Below, one piece after another: positions 24,007 through 36,073 of a stretch of 64,000 nucleotides of DNA (the first letter of the stretch is position 1; each line of letters starts with the position of its first letter). A program made the position numbers and the translations under genes. Below the pieces are notes generated by a model. It saw only the letters and a program-made list of their open reading frames with translations. It had not been told where the DNA came from and ran no database searches. The stretch covers positions 18,434,718-18,498,717 of the forward strand of contig CM055107.1 of NCBI GenBank assembly GCA_029204225.1, read 5' to 3'. Source of the stretch: Diphasiastrum complanatum (taxonomy: Eukaryota > Streptophyta > Lycopodiopsida > Lycopodiales > Lycopodiaceae).

Positions 24007-24573
24007 AGGACAGAGTGGAATATCTCATGATTAGGAATGTGGAATCAAACACTTCAGCAGTGAAGACAAGCGATCAGCAGGGCAGCTGCGTCAGTCACAT
24101 GCTGCACAGTGCAATGTGACTAATTCAATCTTTGACAGAAGCTCAAAACCAGATTGCGGACGATCCGGATTTATTGCCTCAATGGTTTTACGTTTTTGGG
24201 GATTGCCCACGGCAAAGTCTACCTTTTCGTTAAATAGTTAAATAGAAGTGAAATATCTCATGATTAGTTAAATAGAAGACAAGCGATCATGAGCAGGGCA
24301 GCCGCGTCTGCCACATGCTGCAATGAGACTAATTCAATCTTTGACAGAAGCTCAAAACCAGATTTGGCAAAGTCTATCTTTTTCGTTTAAATGCTTACTT
24401 GAAATTTTTTGTGTCTCACGTTTTTTAAAGAGTGTCACGTATTTTTCTTGTTTCAGAATTAGGGTTGGTTCTCTTTGTTCGAGATCTTCCGACACTCTTG
24501 TACATTTTTTAGGTCTTAGAATTATCAGGACTCTTAGCCACACTACGTACACTGAGCACATCCAAGAATTATA
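24007..24573 (+). other. 3' region of gene 1 with an internal duplication
   Basis: A ~105-bp block (about 24057-24165: GAAGACAAGCGATCAGCAGG to AAAACCAGATT) recurs at about 24267-24365. After the first block lies a 30-codon protein-like stretch (24141-24230). The region is kept in copy 2. No clear polyadenylation signal was assigned. Confidence 0.55.
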
Positions 24574-26799
24574 CATAGAGAGCTCATTGTTCTGTACACA
24601 GGATGCTACTGGAGGTGGGGAATAGCTAATGCCTAGGTTCTGTTGCACGTTCTCTTGATGCCTGCTATGGCTACTGATGAGCTGTGCTTCCTTTGGCTTT
24701 CTCTGATTGCTAGTTTATCCATGTAGTTCTTTTTTTGTTAAACATTTTCTTATCAATACTGTGTTGAGGTTGGTCGATGGAGTTTGGAAGAAAGTCAATG
24801 TTAAAGGATAAATTGTGAAGGTAGTCTAAACAATTGAGGCAGCTTGGACCTTAATGGAGGCCTCATCTACCCAATGTAAAAGTGGGTGCCCCATGAATGG
24901 AAAAAAGTAGACATTTGTAGATGTAGTACGTAACATTTGTACAGCATACTATTCCACATATCAATGATGAATTAATCTAAATCTTCTCCTTAAAGTTGTA
25001 ATATAAGCTATTCTAAGATGATGTGTGCAAATACGGAATAGATGAACTCAGAAACTTTGGCTCCTTGTCAGTGGTTAAATAACTAAGAGGTTGCAACTTT
25101 CCAGCTCACTTCTTTTAGTATGAAAATGTATGGGCTGTGCTGAGATGATAATGAGTAATTAAGCTCAACAGACATGCAATGTTTAATCATACATATTAGA
25201 CCTCAATGTTAGGTTCACTTTTGGTGGCATGTTTTCACTACTTAAAATGTCATATTGTGCTTAGTAGACTATAGAGAAAGTTTTAGTATCCACAATTTTT
25301 TACCTTTCGTTCGTTTTTGGCTGACTTGCTAATCATTTTGTTGTCTCTATTAATCATTGTCTATAACAGTCTTGAGTATTCATAGAAGAAAGATATGGTT
25401 ACATGCTTCATGGCAAAAGACTTATGACTTACAGTTTATATCGGGTACTCATTGAGCAGTCTAGAAATCTACAAAGCAAATATGTTATGATCTCAGTCAT
25501 GAAATGTGATTTTTGATCATTTTCCACTTCGATGGAGCTAGGTAATAAGTTTGTTAAGGCATACTAGACATTTGTGAAAATATCAATGTAAAAAACTGTG
25601 ACAGGATTATGTGGCTACTTCTCAGTGTCATAGAAATAGGGAAAAGGAAAGAAAATGTACACAAAAATAGAGACAAAACACCACATGGAAGACTAGATAA
25701 ACTTCATCTCACTTGCATTCACGTTCTCAGAAATATATGTACAAAAATGCTCTACCTCCTACAAATCAGCCACCCTAATTTGCCTACTAATTTCTTACAA
25801 ATCTGCTACTATTAATATGCTAATTTACTATCTGCTATAGTAGTAGGTGAAGACACTTAAGGTTTCTTATGACAGAGCGCCCATGTTTTGTGTTCCAATG
25901 GAGCCGCGATGAAAAAATAAGCTTAGGAAGTCTTTCTTCGGCTTTCTAGAATTTTTTGAATTTTGTCACATAAGTCAGAATAAGGCTTAGCACATGTTTC
26001 CACAATTCCTCGGCCTCTTCGCAGTTTTTCGCATTTTGCAGATTTTGCGACATAACTTTTTCGCAAATTTTGGGAACTACCCAAGGCACCACAAAAGGAC
26101 CGAATGAATACCTCAAGAGTCTAGCCTGTGGTCAATGTGCGAAGTGGACGAACTGCAGCTTACTGCCAAGGCATCACCAAGACATCATGTAGCTGCGACC
26201 GCACCGTAATATCATGTTCAAGACTGCATTTTGCATTTTGCGAAAAAATGTGATATCACCTAGACTACATTTTTCGCAGTTTGAATCGGCGCGTAAACGG
26301 GTAGTGGAAGCAGCAGAATACGTGGAAAGCATGAAGGACAACGACATGGAACCAGAACTAGTTAGAATCAAGAGAATACTTTCTTTCGATTACTGCAGAT
26401 TAGATTGATTAATCTCTCCGTTGTTTACATATAGGATCAACGTGAGAGAGAGGATGCATCAGATATAGAGCTAGTATACTTTCTACTAGTTACTCATAAG
26501 AGAGCTTATCTCTCTTGCGGTGGTGCACTGTTTGGGATCTAGATAGTGCTCAATGTTTTGTTGTAAAACTTAATTATGATAATAGATGATTTTTGCATTT
26601 CTACTAGGTGTGTGCAATCTGTAAATTCTATGATGCTTGCTTACAATAGTTACAAGTTCCACTATTTTTCAGTTGCTGTTGTTTGTTAATCAAATCAGAA
26701 TCGCAGTGTCAGTCTGTAGCTTGGAAGAGGTTAGATTGTGGTGTGTAGCAGTAGCTGCAACTCATAGAGCAACCCTATCTAAGCTTTACATAAGGAATT
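24574..26799. other. unique intergenic DNA between unit 1 and unit 2
   Basis: No copia sequence, LTR or microsatellite array; no supported gene. A 68-codon frame at 25609-25815 has no support. A short candidate exon is listed at 26281-26408. Confidence 0.5.
26281..26408 (+). CDS. possible terminal exon, unidentified
   Basis: After a T-rich run and CGCAG at 26274-26279 the frame FESARKRVVEAAEYVESMKD continues to a stop at 26406-26408. Charged, helical-looking sequence that is not part of any element here. The frame stays open back to 26214 with an ATG. No other exons could be joined to it, so it may be chance. Confidence 0.2.
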
Positions 26800-26934
26800 A
26801 GAGCAGTGCGATCATAGCGCTATCCACACATTCCTAGCGCCATTCCTAGCGCCCGCTTCAAATTCCATCAGTGGCATCAGAGCAGAACGTGTTCATAAGG
26901 TATCGGAGCCTAGTTACTTAGAACCGGAGAGCTC

Positions 26935-27560
26935 ATGGCTTCAATCAACAACATCCAATCGAAGATTTGCATAGTTCTTGAGGCAGACGAGTCAAACTAT
27001 TTGGCCTGGAAAGTGAAACTTCCCTCATCTTGAGAGGAGACGCTTTATGGCCCTAGGTAGATAGGACTGAATAAATGTCTGCCACCATAGGCAAAGAACT
27101 CCGTGAATGGAAGGAGAAGAATGACAAAGCAGTAGCTGTCATATCATCTTCAATAGAAGATACCATAACTCTTGACCTCGCATCTATCTCTAATGCAAGA
27201 GAAATGTGGGTTGCACTACAAGCAAGGTTTGAAACCAAGTCACGTAATCAGATAATGCACTTGGAAGGCCAACTTACCTATCTACGATGGGATGGCTAGG
27301 ATATCACAACCTTCATTAGAAAGATAAAAAATCTGTTCCTCTCTTTACACAATGCTGAAACAGAACATGTTGTTTCACAAGAGAAGCATCTCACATACCT
27401 CCTCGTGCTCTACCAACATCGTTCCAAATCACTCAGACTCTACTAGCCAAAGCCCCTGACATGACTCTTGAGAAGACTATCAACAAGAATCCAGTTACTT
27501 ATTTGTGTGTTGATGTGTGTGCCACATCACAAGCTGATATACAAGAAGTGGTTTTTGATT
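26935..27560 (+). pseudogene. A2 gag remnant
   Basis: MASINNIQSKICIVLEADES start, then the same frame loss and two stops as A1. The block with KELREWKEKNDKA and TYLRWDG is readable at 27075-27299, ending in a TAG at 27297-27299 that A1 does not have. The zinc knuckles are missing as in A1. Confidence 0.8.
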
Positions 27561-28690
27561 CAGGTGCTACGTCACATTTCATGACAACAAAACAAATGAT
27601 TGATGATTTCAAGAAACAGATTCATCCAGATATATAATTCTGAGAGATGGTTCCAGATATCAAGTCGGTGGAACAGGAGTACTGATGTTGAACACCAAAG
27701 GCAAAGACATGATACTTGAAGATGTCCTATACTTGCCTACACTTCAGAAAGATTTGCTATCTATAGCAAACATGGTAGATGCAGGCATGTCTGTCGCATA
27801 CACAAGTGATTCATGTGAAATGGTTGAAGCCAAAAGCACTTGTCTTATTACAGAAGGCAAGATCAAGAGTCCTCTGTATCATCTAAAGATACGAGGTCCG
27901 ACTTAACAAGCTCATTAGATCCATGAGACAATGCACATTCTATAGCATAGGAGACTATGTCATATGAATACAGTGGCTCCATACAACGCTAGCCATAATG
28001 GAGTATTCACAGGTGTTAGCATCAAGGATGCAATAGGGCTGAAGTCCTGTGATGCATACACCAAAGGCAAAATGTCACATATACCTTTTACCAGGGACTC
28101 ATTCAGGACTAAAGAACTCTTCAAGTTAGTACACTCAGACATCTGTGGACCCCTTTACGTAGTCTCTTTGGTAGGTTCAAAATATTATATCACCTTCATT
28201 GATGACTTCAACAAGTTTTCAGTTGTGTACTTCATTCATAATAAGTCAGAAGCACTGGACAAATTTATAGAGTTTGTAAATTGGGATAAGAAGTGGACTT
28301 CAAAGAATGTCAAACAACTAAGGACAAAAAAGAGGTGGAGAGTATGTCTCTAAACGATTTGTAGAGTTTTGTACCAGCCGAGGCATCCTTCATTTGAAGA
28401 GAACAACATATACACCACAACATAATGGTCTTGCAAAGAGGAAAAATTAAATTCTCATGGAGGCTGCGAGATGCATGATGGCCTATTCAAAGGAATCAAA
28501 ATGGCTAATGGGTTGAGGCAGTAACTATAGCCAATTACCTGCAAAAGAAGATAGGGAAATCTGACATTCCCTATACTACTCCACATGAGGTATGGTGGGG
28601 CAACAAGCCAAGTCTGGCTCATGTTCGCATCTTTGGGTGTGTAGCATTTGCACACATACCAAATTAGAAAAGAAAGAAGTTAGATAAAAA
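27561..28690 (+). pseudogene. A2 protease and integrase remnant
   Basis: Protease DSGATSHFMTTKQMIDDF, with the A1 stop after it absent, then a frameshift; second half readable at 27685-27906. Integrase at 27964-28353 shows SCDAYTKGKM (zinc ligand lost), VHSDICGPLY with the first catalytic Asp and FIDDFNKFSVVYF. The second Asp position is Lys after a small frame change (LRTKK). Stops follow. Confidence 0.8.
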
Positions 28691-30070
28691 AGTGAATCAG
28701 GGCTTCCTTGTAGGCTATGATGCACATTCCTCATATTATAGGACATACATGCCTAACACCAGGGAAATCAAAACTGACAGAGATGTGAAATTTGATGAAG
28801 CAAGATCAATGGCTGACGGAGATCCAGTTGGTTGTGATATACTTAGAAAGAAGTACTATAATATTCCCACACAGACAGAGGGAGTAGACCATGAACATTT
28901 GGATCAGGATGTTCATATACCAAATAAATTGAGTGACAGTTAAGATGATGAACAAATCATGGAGCATCCTATACTTGAATTGCCTGCAACACACAATGGT
29001 TCTGCAGACAACCGAAAGGACAAAGGCAAAACAATTGTGGCACCAGCACAATTTCCAAGAAGGTCTGGAAGAGAAAGAAAACCACTTGTCATAAATGGAA
29101 CAGACAGCTCAACTTATACAACATAAGAGTTTTGTGGATTCGGTGGTGAACCACAGATTTATGAGAAAGCTATTGACAATCCAGACAAGGAAAAGTGGAT
29201 AAAAGCCATGGAAAAAGAAATAAACGCCATGGAGCAAAACAGGGTGTGGACACTTGAACCCATATCAGACGACATGAAGCATGTCAAATGCAAATGGATC
29301 TACAAATACAAGTATGGACCAGACAACAAAGTGTCAAGATACAAAGCTAGGCTAGTTGCAAAAGGTTTTTCACATAAATATGTTGTTGATTACACTGAAA
29401 CCCTTTCTCCTATTTTCAAGCATACATCTATACATCTATTGATTGCATATGCAGTAGCCTACAATTTGAAGATCCACATTGTAGATGAGAAGACAACTTT
29501 CTCGCATGGGGATTTTAAAGAAGAGTTGTATATGGATCAACCACCATGATGTAAATCATTTGTTGATTATGCCTGCAGGATGCATAAAAGCATCTATGGA
29601 CAAAAACAGTGGCGACAATGGTACAAGAAGAAGGATCATGCTCTTAGATCCCTGGGTTTCCAAACCCTAATGGCTGATTATAATGTCTATATGAAAGTCA
29701 TAGATGGATAAATCATCATCATCGGTGTCTATGTAGATGACACACTGCTCCTATCAAGAAGCGATAAGCTGATTGCACAAGTGAAGGAAGATATTTCCAA
29801 GCACTTTGAGATATCAGACCTAGGAGAATCAAAATGCTACATAGGATTACAAATTCACAGAGATCTTGAGAGTGGTAGACTGTATCTACACCAATCAAGA
29901 TACCTACATTCAGAAAATTATTGACAATTTCCAAATGACACTGTTGCAATCAGAGTAAATACTCGAATGGTTCCTGGTACAGTTTTGACTCCAACCAAGA
30001 CTGTTCCAAAAACCAAGATGAACAGAAGCGATACTCAATAAGCCTTACAGAAGGTTGATTGGTTCTTTGT
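28691..30070 (+). pseudogene. A2 reverse transcriptase remnant
   Basis: Linker with TREIKTDRDVKFDEA, then NRVWTLEPISDDMKHVKCKW, YKARLVAKGF, DEKTTFSHGDFKEELYMDQP. The opal codon after Pro-Pro at 29547-29549 matches A1. YVDD is at 29730-29741, with a TAA shortly before it in this copy. Confidence 0.85.
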
Positions 30071-30540
30071 TTTACTTGGCAGATAATACATCGGACATTC
30101 CCTATGCAATGTTTATAATGAGCCAATCTAATTTGAATCTAGGAGCTGTAGAATGGAAAATTGCCAAGAGAATCCTACAGTACCTAGATCATACAAAGGA
30201 CTATGGCTTTTGCTAATTCAGGATACAAGATTTCAGGTGAAGTCCTACAGTAATGCGAGCTGGGCATCCATGAAAGACGACTGCAAAAGTGTTTCAGGAG
30301 GATGTACCATAATAGCAGATGCAACTATTCTTTGGGTTAGTAAGAAGCAGACCATAATTGCCCAATCATCCTGTGAGGCAGAATACGTTGTTGCGGCCAA
30401 GATGGCTAATCTGACCTGGCTCAAACAATTCCCAGATGGGTTGGGAGAAAACAACCGGTGATTCTCTACATGGATAATACATCCACTATACATCTGACAA
30501 AAGATCCTGTGTTTCATTCCAGAACGAGTTTGATATGATA
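30071..30540 (+). pseudogene. A2 RNase H remnant
   Basis: Readable SYSNASWASMKDDCKSVSGG, ILWVSKKQTIIAQSSCEAEY and ANLTWLKQFPDGLGEN. It is uninterrupted and so serves as the empty-site reference for the MITE in A1. First catalytic Asp is Asn. Confidence 0.8.
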
Positions 30541-30788
30541 GATCAAGGAGAATCTCATGCTTGCCTTGGGATACAAATATTCAAAGATTAGCTGCCATCA
30601 ACAACAATTCGCTAGAAGCCATTAGGAATTGGTAGAAGTTCCCATCATATCAATGCATGTTGATCTGGTAAAGAACAATCAAAACATGAAATTTTGGGTC
30701 CATTGGGGTGTGCTGCAGCTTTACTGGTTACATGGATATTGCAATCACTATGGCCAATATGTTGGCTTTCACAAAAGGCCAATAACAA

Positions 30789-33110
30789 GTAGAAACGACC
30801 CTCTAAAATTCCAAGGAATCTCAGATAAGTATTTTATGGCTCCAACATACCCAACGAATTTACAATTGATCCAAATTTGAAATTTTCTAAGGAATATCAA
30901 CGAATTTAAGAAGAAGTGGAGCAGAAAGAAAAGTTTCTTTATCATTGAGTTATTGGCTCATTGGTGTATGCCATGATATGGGTATGCCATTACTTGAATG
31001 TTTATTATTAAGAAATGTGGTTTGGTTATACATAGTTAAGAATCCCATAATGAAATCCCAAAGTAAGAGCTGATTTGCATAGCATGCCGACATGCCATCT
31101 TTGGGGGGCTGCACAAGTTCATGTTTTACTTGGAACACTGGCTTGCTATTTTTTAAGGCTACAAAAGAGTTATAACTATTTCACTAAGCACATTAGTGTG
31201 CTATGTTTGGAGGCTGCAAAAAATATTGTAATCAAATGTGTCAAATACCTTTTATATTTCATAGTTTGTGTTTTTCAACCTATCAAACTTGTAACGTATG
31301 CACAAAAATATGATTTAATGTCTTAAAAGTGGATATTGCTCATGACAATGATGATTTGATATCTACACAAGTTTGGTACTTGCATTATCACATAGACTAT
31401 ACAATTTGTTTTACATGAGAAAGTTTAATGGTCGTGAATTATTCACATGAGATAGTACCTCATGCTATGGTGTTCAAGCCTTTTGTGGTATTGGAAAATG
31501 AAAAGCTAGTGAGCACAATACCATTGAGCTAGTTCAAGTCATACTTAATGGCTTGAAAGAAGACTATGACAATCCTGTCCAAACCTTTGCTATCAAGGAT
31601 GTGTTAACAAGTTTGGAGACCCTTCAAGAAATTCTTATTTTTGAGAAAGCAAGACAAAAGTACAAGCTTTTGAGAATGGAAAAGCTATCTCCTAATCATA
31701 TTGAAGATGGCAAATCTCTATTTGTCAAAGACAAGCCCAAAGGGAGGAACAAGAAACAATATCATGTCTTAAACAAAGACAAAGCAAAGGACAAAGACAA
31801 AGATGGAGAAGAAGATGATTCATCACATCCTTCTGCCTCCAAGTTCAAGAATAAGAAGATCAAGTGTTTCTTTTGTGGCAAGAAAGGGCATTACACCTCT
31901 AATTGCTTTAAGAAGAAGAATCAACTCAAGCAAGACAACATCACCAATGAGAAAGAAGACTATATTGCAAGTGAGGGAGAAGGATCCCTTATGTTATCAA
32001 GTTTCTCCTCTACACACTTTAAAAAAGATGGATAATGGTACATTGATAGTGGAGCTTCATCACACATGTGCTGCTACAAGAATTCTTGTCACTCTATTGT
32101 ACCTTATGAAGGAATAAAGAAATCAATATACACAGAAAATGATCATGAATGTACTATTGAAGGAATTGGGAGTATTCCCTTAAAGCTTGCATCTTCTAAG
32201 ATTTTATCTCTTTCCAATGTTCTTTTTGTTCCTAGACTCACAAAGAACATCATAGGTGTTGGAAAGATGCTTGAAAATGGACTTGATGTGAATTTTAATA
32301 TCAATACTTGTACTATTAAGAATGGTGATGAGATCCTAGCCCATGGTTCTAGATAGGCTAGCATTTTCAAGTTAGATCCACATGAAAGTGCAAAGTCTTG
32401 TGATGTTGCCTTTTAGGACTATTATTTCCGAGGAATTATGGCATAGGAGATTGAGACATCCCAATTTCAAATCCATGTTTTCTATGGTCAAAGATGCAAA
32501 AGCAATTGGCATACCAAGATCACTTTCCAAATAGAACAAGCCATGCGAGGCTTGTGCAATAGCAAAATCACATAAGAAGCCATTTCCAAGGTCTTCGATC
32601 AAGACTACACATCCATTCCGAATATAGCAAAATATGAGCATTCTACACACCAGATTGCAAAATATCATCAAGATAGTGCACCAATGGATAGATCAACCCA
32701 AGAGAACTCATGTATAAGCATGAAAGGAGATGACAGAGAGAAGAATCCTTTCTCTCACGAGTTTACATCCTTTTATAGCAGATCCAGGCATCATTAATGA
32801 GCTTGGTTCCCTCCATAACAGAAACCCTATCATTTAATTTGGACTAGATTCAATGTCTCCAACATTCGAATTTGAATCTACTAAACTTGACCTCTTACTA
32901 TTTTTCTCACTTTCTAAAAGTGGGACTTCAAATTTTTTCAGACGAACATAGCTTTGAAAAGTCAAATTCTAAATATAATATGAAAATTGGCCTCAATTGC
33001 CAAATAAATAACTATGTACAAAATAGCAAAGTAGATCAAATTAAAGAATTTAGGGTTGATAGATTCAAAGAATAAAAGCTTATATTAATAATATGCTATA
33101 ACACACACAT
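30789..33110 (+). mobile_element. family C copia element, copy C3
   Basis: Starts at the common GTAGAAACGACC junction after A2. RT scrap, GCTA-rich repeats, gag, protease and the first part of integrase, then an internal deletion at about 32615 joins integrase directly to the C 3' tail (CCGAATATAGCAAAATATG), which runs to about 33110. Confidence 0.75.
31480..32615 (+). pseudogene. C3 gag-protease-integrase remnant
   Basis: Gag is open to 32035, with the zinc knuckle CFFCGKKGHYTSNC intact. The TAA just before WYIDSGASSH is the one found in C1. Protease (LASSKILSLSNVLFVPRLTK) is open to about 32356, then stops. Only the zinc region of integrase remains (PCEACAIAKSHKKPF). Confidence 0.75.
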
Positions 33111-33375
33111 GTCAAAATGCAAAACTCTCTCTCTCTAATAATTTCTATTGAATTATACTAATATACTTCTCTCTCTCTCTCTCTCAAATTACAAATCTAA
33201 CATTCAATTACCATCAAACACTATCTATTCATCTACTACCCTAAATCCTAAATCAATGCAAAATGTAAAATACACACTCTCTCGCTCTGTCTCTCTCTCT
33301 CATCCTGTAATCTATATCTTATTTTCATAGAGGTAATAATTTCTATAAGATTAAAGCAATCAATTATTTCTCTCT
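33111..33375. repeat. C-to-B spacer with short (CT)n runs
   Basis: Same spacer as right of C2, with much shorter CT tracts, ending with the ~80 bases that also precede the B2 and B5b LTRs. Confidence 0.8.
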
Positions 33376-33781
33376 TGTAGAACAACTGATCAGATAGGTC
33401 TTGCTTCTACTAACAAAGTGCACAATTTATGTGACAAAGGATAAGAAACGAACCCGAACTCGAAACATATATTACTCATTGTAACTCACTCACTCAATCA
33501 AAGATACAATAGTGGGATAAGACAACAAGAGATGTATATCGATGAATCAGATTCAGAGTTATAAAATTCGTTTTTTGATCAATAGTTTGTTATTGTCTAA
33601 ATTTTCTAAAGTAGTCTCTTACTTCAGCACATAATTTTTGCACGCATATTCAATCAGAGCTAATATTGTCCTATTAGTACATAGATCAAATAAAGACCCG
33701 ATTGAAGACACTGATATTAGTTTGATTTATTCAAACTTTAATTGTGTTCTCTGTGGACGAATAATTACTATTTTTCTTATA
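33376..33781 (+). repeat. B3 LTR, short form, 406 bp
   Basis: TGTAGAACAACTGATCAGAT to TTCTTATA. Lacks the ~450-bp TTCGCGAA-rich block that the long-form LTRs carry after CTCGAAACAT. Confidence 0.85.
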
Positions 33782-33782
33782 G

Positions 33783-33794
33783 TGGTATCAGGGC
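33783..33794 (+). other. primer-binding site of B3
   Basis: TGGTATCAGGGC one base after the LTR; three further TGGTGTCAGAG/TGATATCAGAA-like repeats follow within 110 bases. Confidence 0.7.
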
Positions 33795-33962
33795 TTACGG
33801 AATTAAATATGATACAGTGGTGTCAGAGTATACAGGTTCAAAGCTGAAACAGTGATATCAGAACGAATTAGATGTGATATAGTGATATCTTCACATCTCT
33901 CTTAGCATTCTTCATACATCCATCAACAAGTTGGTATCTGGAGTGATTTAGAAAATTAGAAG

Positions 33963-34910
33963 ATGTTGTCGATTTTCAATATTCAGGCTAAAATAACTAC
34001 GATCGTGGACCTAGAAGGTTCAAAGTACTTGATTTGAAAATTAAAGACTTCACTCTTGTTGAAGGGCAAAGGTCTATGACAATGGGTATAATCAATAGAG
34101 GAGAAGCCAATAGCTACTCCTGAAAGGACGTCAAGAATGGAGTTTAAAAAATGACAAAGCTATAGCAATTATTGCGTCTTCATTGCATGACAATATATTG
34201 CTAGATTTTACATCAATTTTGAATGCAAAAGATATTTGGGTAGAATTGCAAACCAAGATTGAGACTCGATCTCGTAATCAAATCATGTTCTTGGAAGACC
34301 AATTAACTTACCTACAGTGGGACGACAAAGACCTGAATACATTCATGCAAAAGATAAAAGACCTGTTCATTTCCTTGAAAAATTATGGTGCAGAAAATAC
34401 GCCTAGTTATTTTCTTCGAGCTCTACCTAGGTCATTCCACACAACAAGAACCTTATTGGCGAAAGATGTGACTATGACACTTCAAAAGGCAATAGATGGA
34501 GTTAAGGAGGAAGTAGAAGCTCGTGAAGGCTATGATGACAATGGTGATTCCGAAAAAGCTCTATTTACTCAGAAGAATAAATCTTTTAAGAAGTCTATGT
34601 TTAAGAGGGAGTCATCTAAGAAGAATGAGTCTAAGACTAATGAACAACAATTTGGAAAACAATAGAAGAATTCTGGTGATAAGAAGATTTGCAACAGATG
34701 TAGATGATCAGGTCACACAAAAGAAAAGTCTTGGTTAAATCCAAAGATTGAATGCATTCATTGTCGTAAACAGGGTCATGCAGCAGTAGACTGTTATCAG
34801 AATCCCAGAAACAAAAAGGAGCAGAATCGAAGCGAACCTTCAGATTCAAACTATGTCGAAGACAAAGCAGAATGCTCTAGAGCAGCAGAAGACATGGCAA
34901 CAAGGAACTA
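33963..34910 (+). pseudogene. B3 gag remnant
   Basis: ATG in AAGATGTTGTCG. TGA replaces the Trp codon in YLIWK as in B1. The long frame 34183-34674 covers LLDFTSILNAKDIWVELQTK, LEDQLTYLQWDDKDLNTFMQ and the Lys/Ser-rich linker. A TAG interrupts QFGKQ, and a TGA follows in the first zinc knuckle. B3 retains the exact uninterrupted sequence where B1 carries the nested element. Confidence 0.8.
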
Positions 34911-36073
34911 AGTAGCCTAAGTTAGTGCCGATCTATGCTGTTCATCTAATTCTAAAACTTGAGAAGTAGTACTTGATTCCGGAGCCACCTAATATTTTGT
35001 TTTCTCGAAACAAATATTGTCCGAGTACAAGAAGACAAACTATTCAAGAATCATTATACTTGGAGACGGTTCTAAGCACGTGGTTGATGGAACTGGTGTA
35101 TTATGGCTAGACACGAATCAGAGAAACAAGAAACTGTAGAAAGTTCTCTATGTCCCTACTTTTGACAAAAATCTTCTATCTGTAGCTAAGATAGTTGATA
35201 CAGGCATGTCAGTAACCTTTACAAAGAACTCTTGTAAACTGTATGAGGAATATTCTGATAACTTGGTTGCTAAAGGTAATAGAGAAGATAATTTATATCA
35301 CTTGAACATTCGAACAAGAATCGAACAAGCCAATCAAACTCAAGAATCAACAGATATAATGTGGCACAAAAGGCTATGTCACATGAACATGAAAGCCTTG
35401 TACCAAGCCAACAAAAGTCCGAGAATTCAAGGAGTCGAAATCAAAAGTAAAGATATTCGAACTACCTGTGAATCTTGTCTTAAAGGCAAGATGACTAGAA
35501 CAACTTTCAGTAAGGATGTTTATAAAGCAACTAAGGTACTTGAAATTGTGCATTCAGATATTCGCGGACCATTTGGAATATTATCGTTGGGTGATGCAAA
35601 GTACTTCATTACATTTATTGATGACTTCAGCAAGTTCATTGTAGTAAAGTATATACGTACTAAATCTGAAGCTTGTGAGAAATTCATTGAGTATACAAAT
35701 TGGGCTGAGAAGTAGACATGCAATAAGTTGAAGCAAATTTGCACATATCATGGAGGTGAGTACATTTCCAACGAATTCAAAGCTTACTGTACTGATCAAG
35801 GTATTATGCACACTAAGACTGCATCTTACACACCTCAACACAATGGAATAGCTGAACGAAGGAATCGTACACTTATGGAAGCTGCAAGTGTATGATGGCT
35901 CATGTGAAAGCACCAAAATAGCTGTGGGCAGAAGTAGTGGCTACATCAAATTATCTTCAAAATCGTATTCTGAAATCTTGAATACTGGATAAAACTCCTC
36001 ATGAGATATGGTGGAAGTCGATGCCAAGTCTAGCACATGTTCGGACATTCGGATGCGCAGTGTATATGCAGAA
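34911..36073 (+). pseudogene. B3 protease and integrase remnant
   Basis: Protease with DSGAT at 34975-34989 followed by a TAA, and a readable second half (LYVPTFDKNLLSVAKIVDTG, after a TAG). Integrase frame 35206-35715 holds HKRLCHMN, CESCLKGKM, VHSDIRGPFG and FIDDFSKF, then a TAG. The second catalytic Asp is Tyr (ICTYHGGEY). [12 protein letters not shown] is present downstream. Confidence 0.8.

Larger units (their letters stand above)
26800..30788 (+). mobile_element. copia-type retrotransposon A2 (decayed, internal region only)
   Basis: Sister of A1, colinear from about 26800 and ending at the same base before family C. It lacks the MITE and the 18-bp RT duplication of A1, and shares A1's gag frameshift, gag stops, integrase C-to-Tyr change, RT opal codon and RNase H Asp-to-Asn change. 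The PBS position reads TGGCATCAGAGC (26872-26883). Confidence 0.85.
33376..36073 (+). mobile_element. copia-type retrotransposon B3, fused to C4
   Basis: Short-form LTR (33376-33781), PBS, gag, protease and integrase. It ends at the same integrase base as B1, where C4 begins. No RT or RNase H. Confidence 0.85.
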
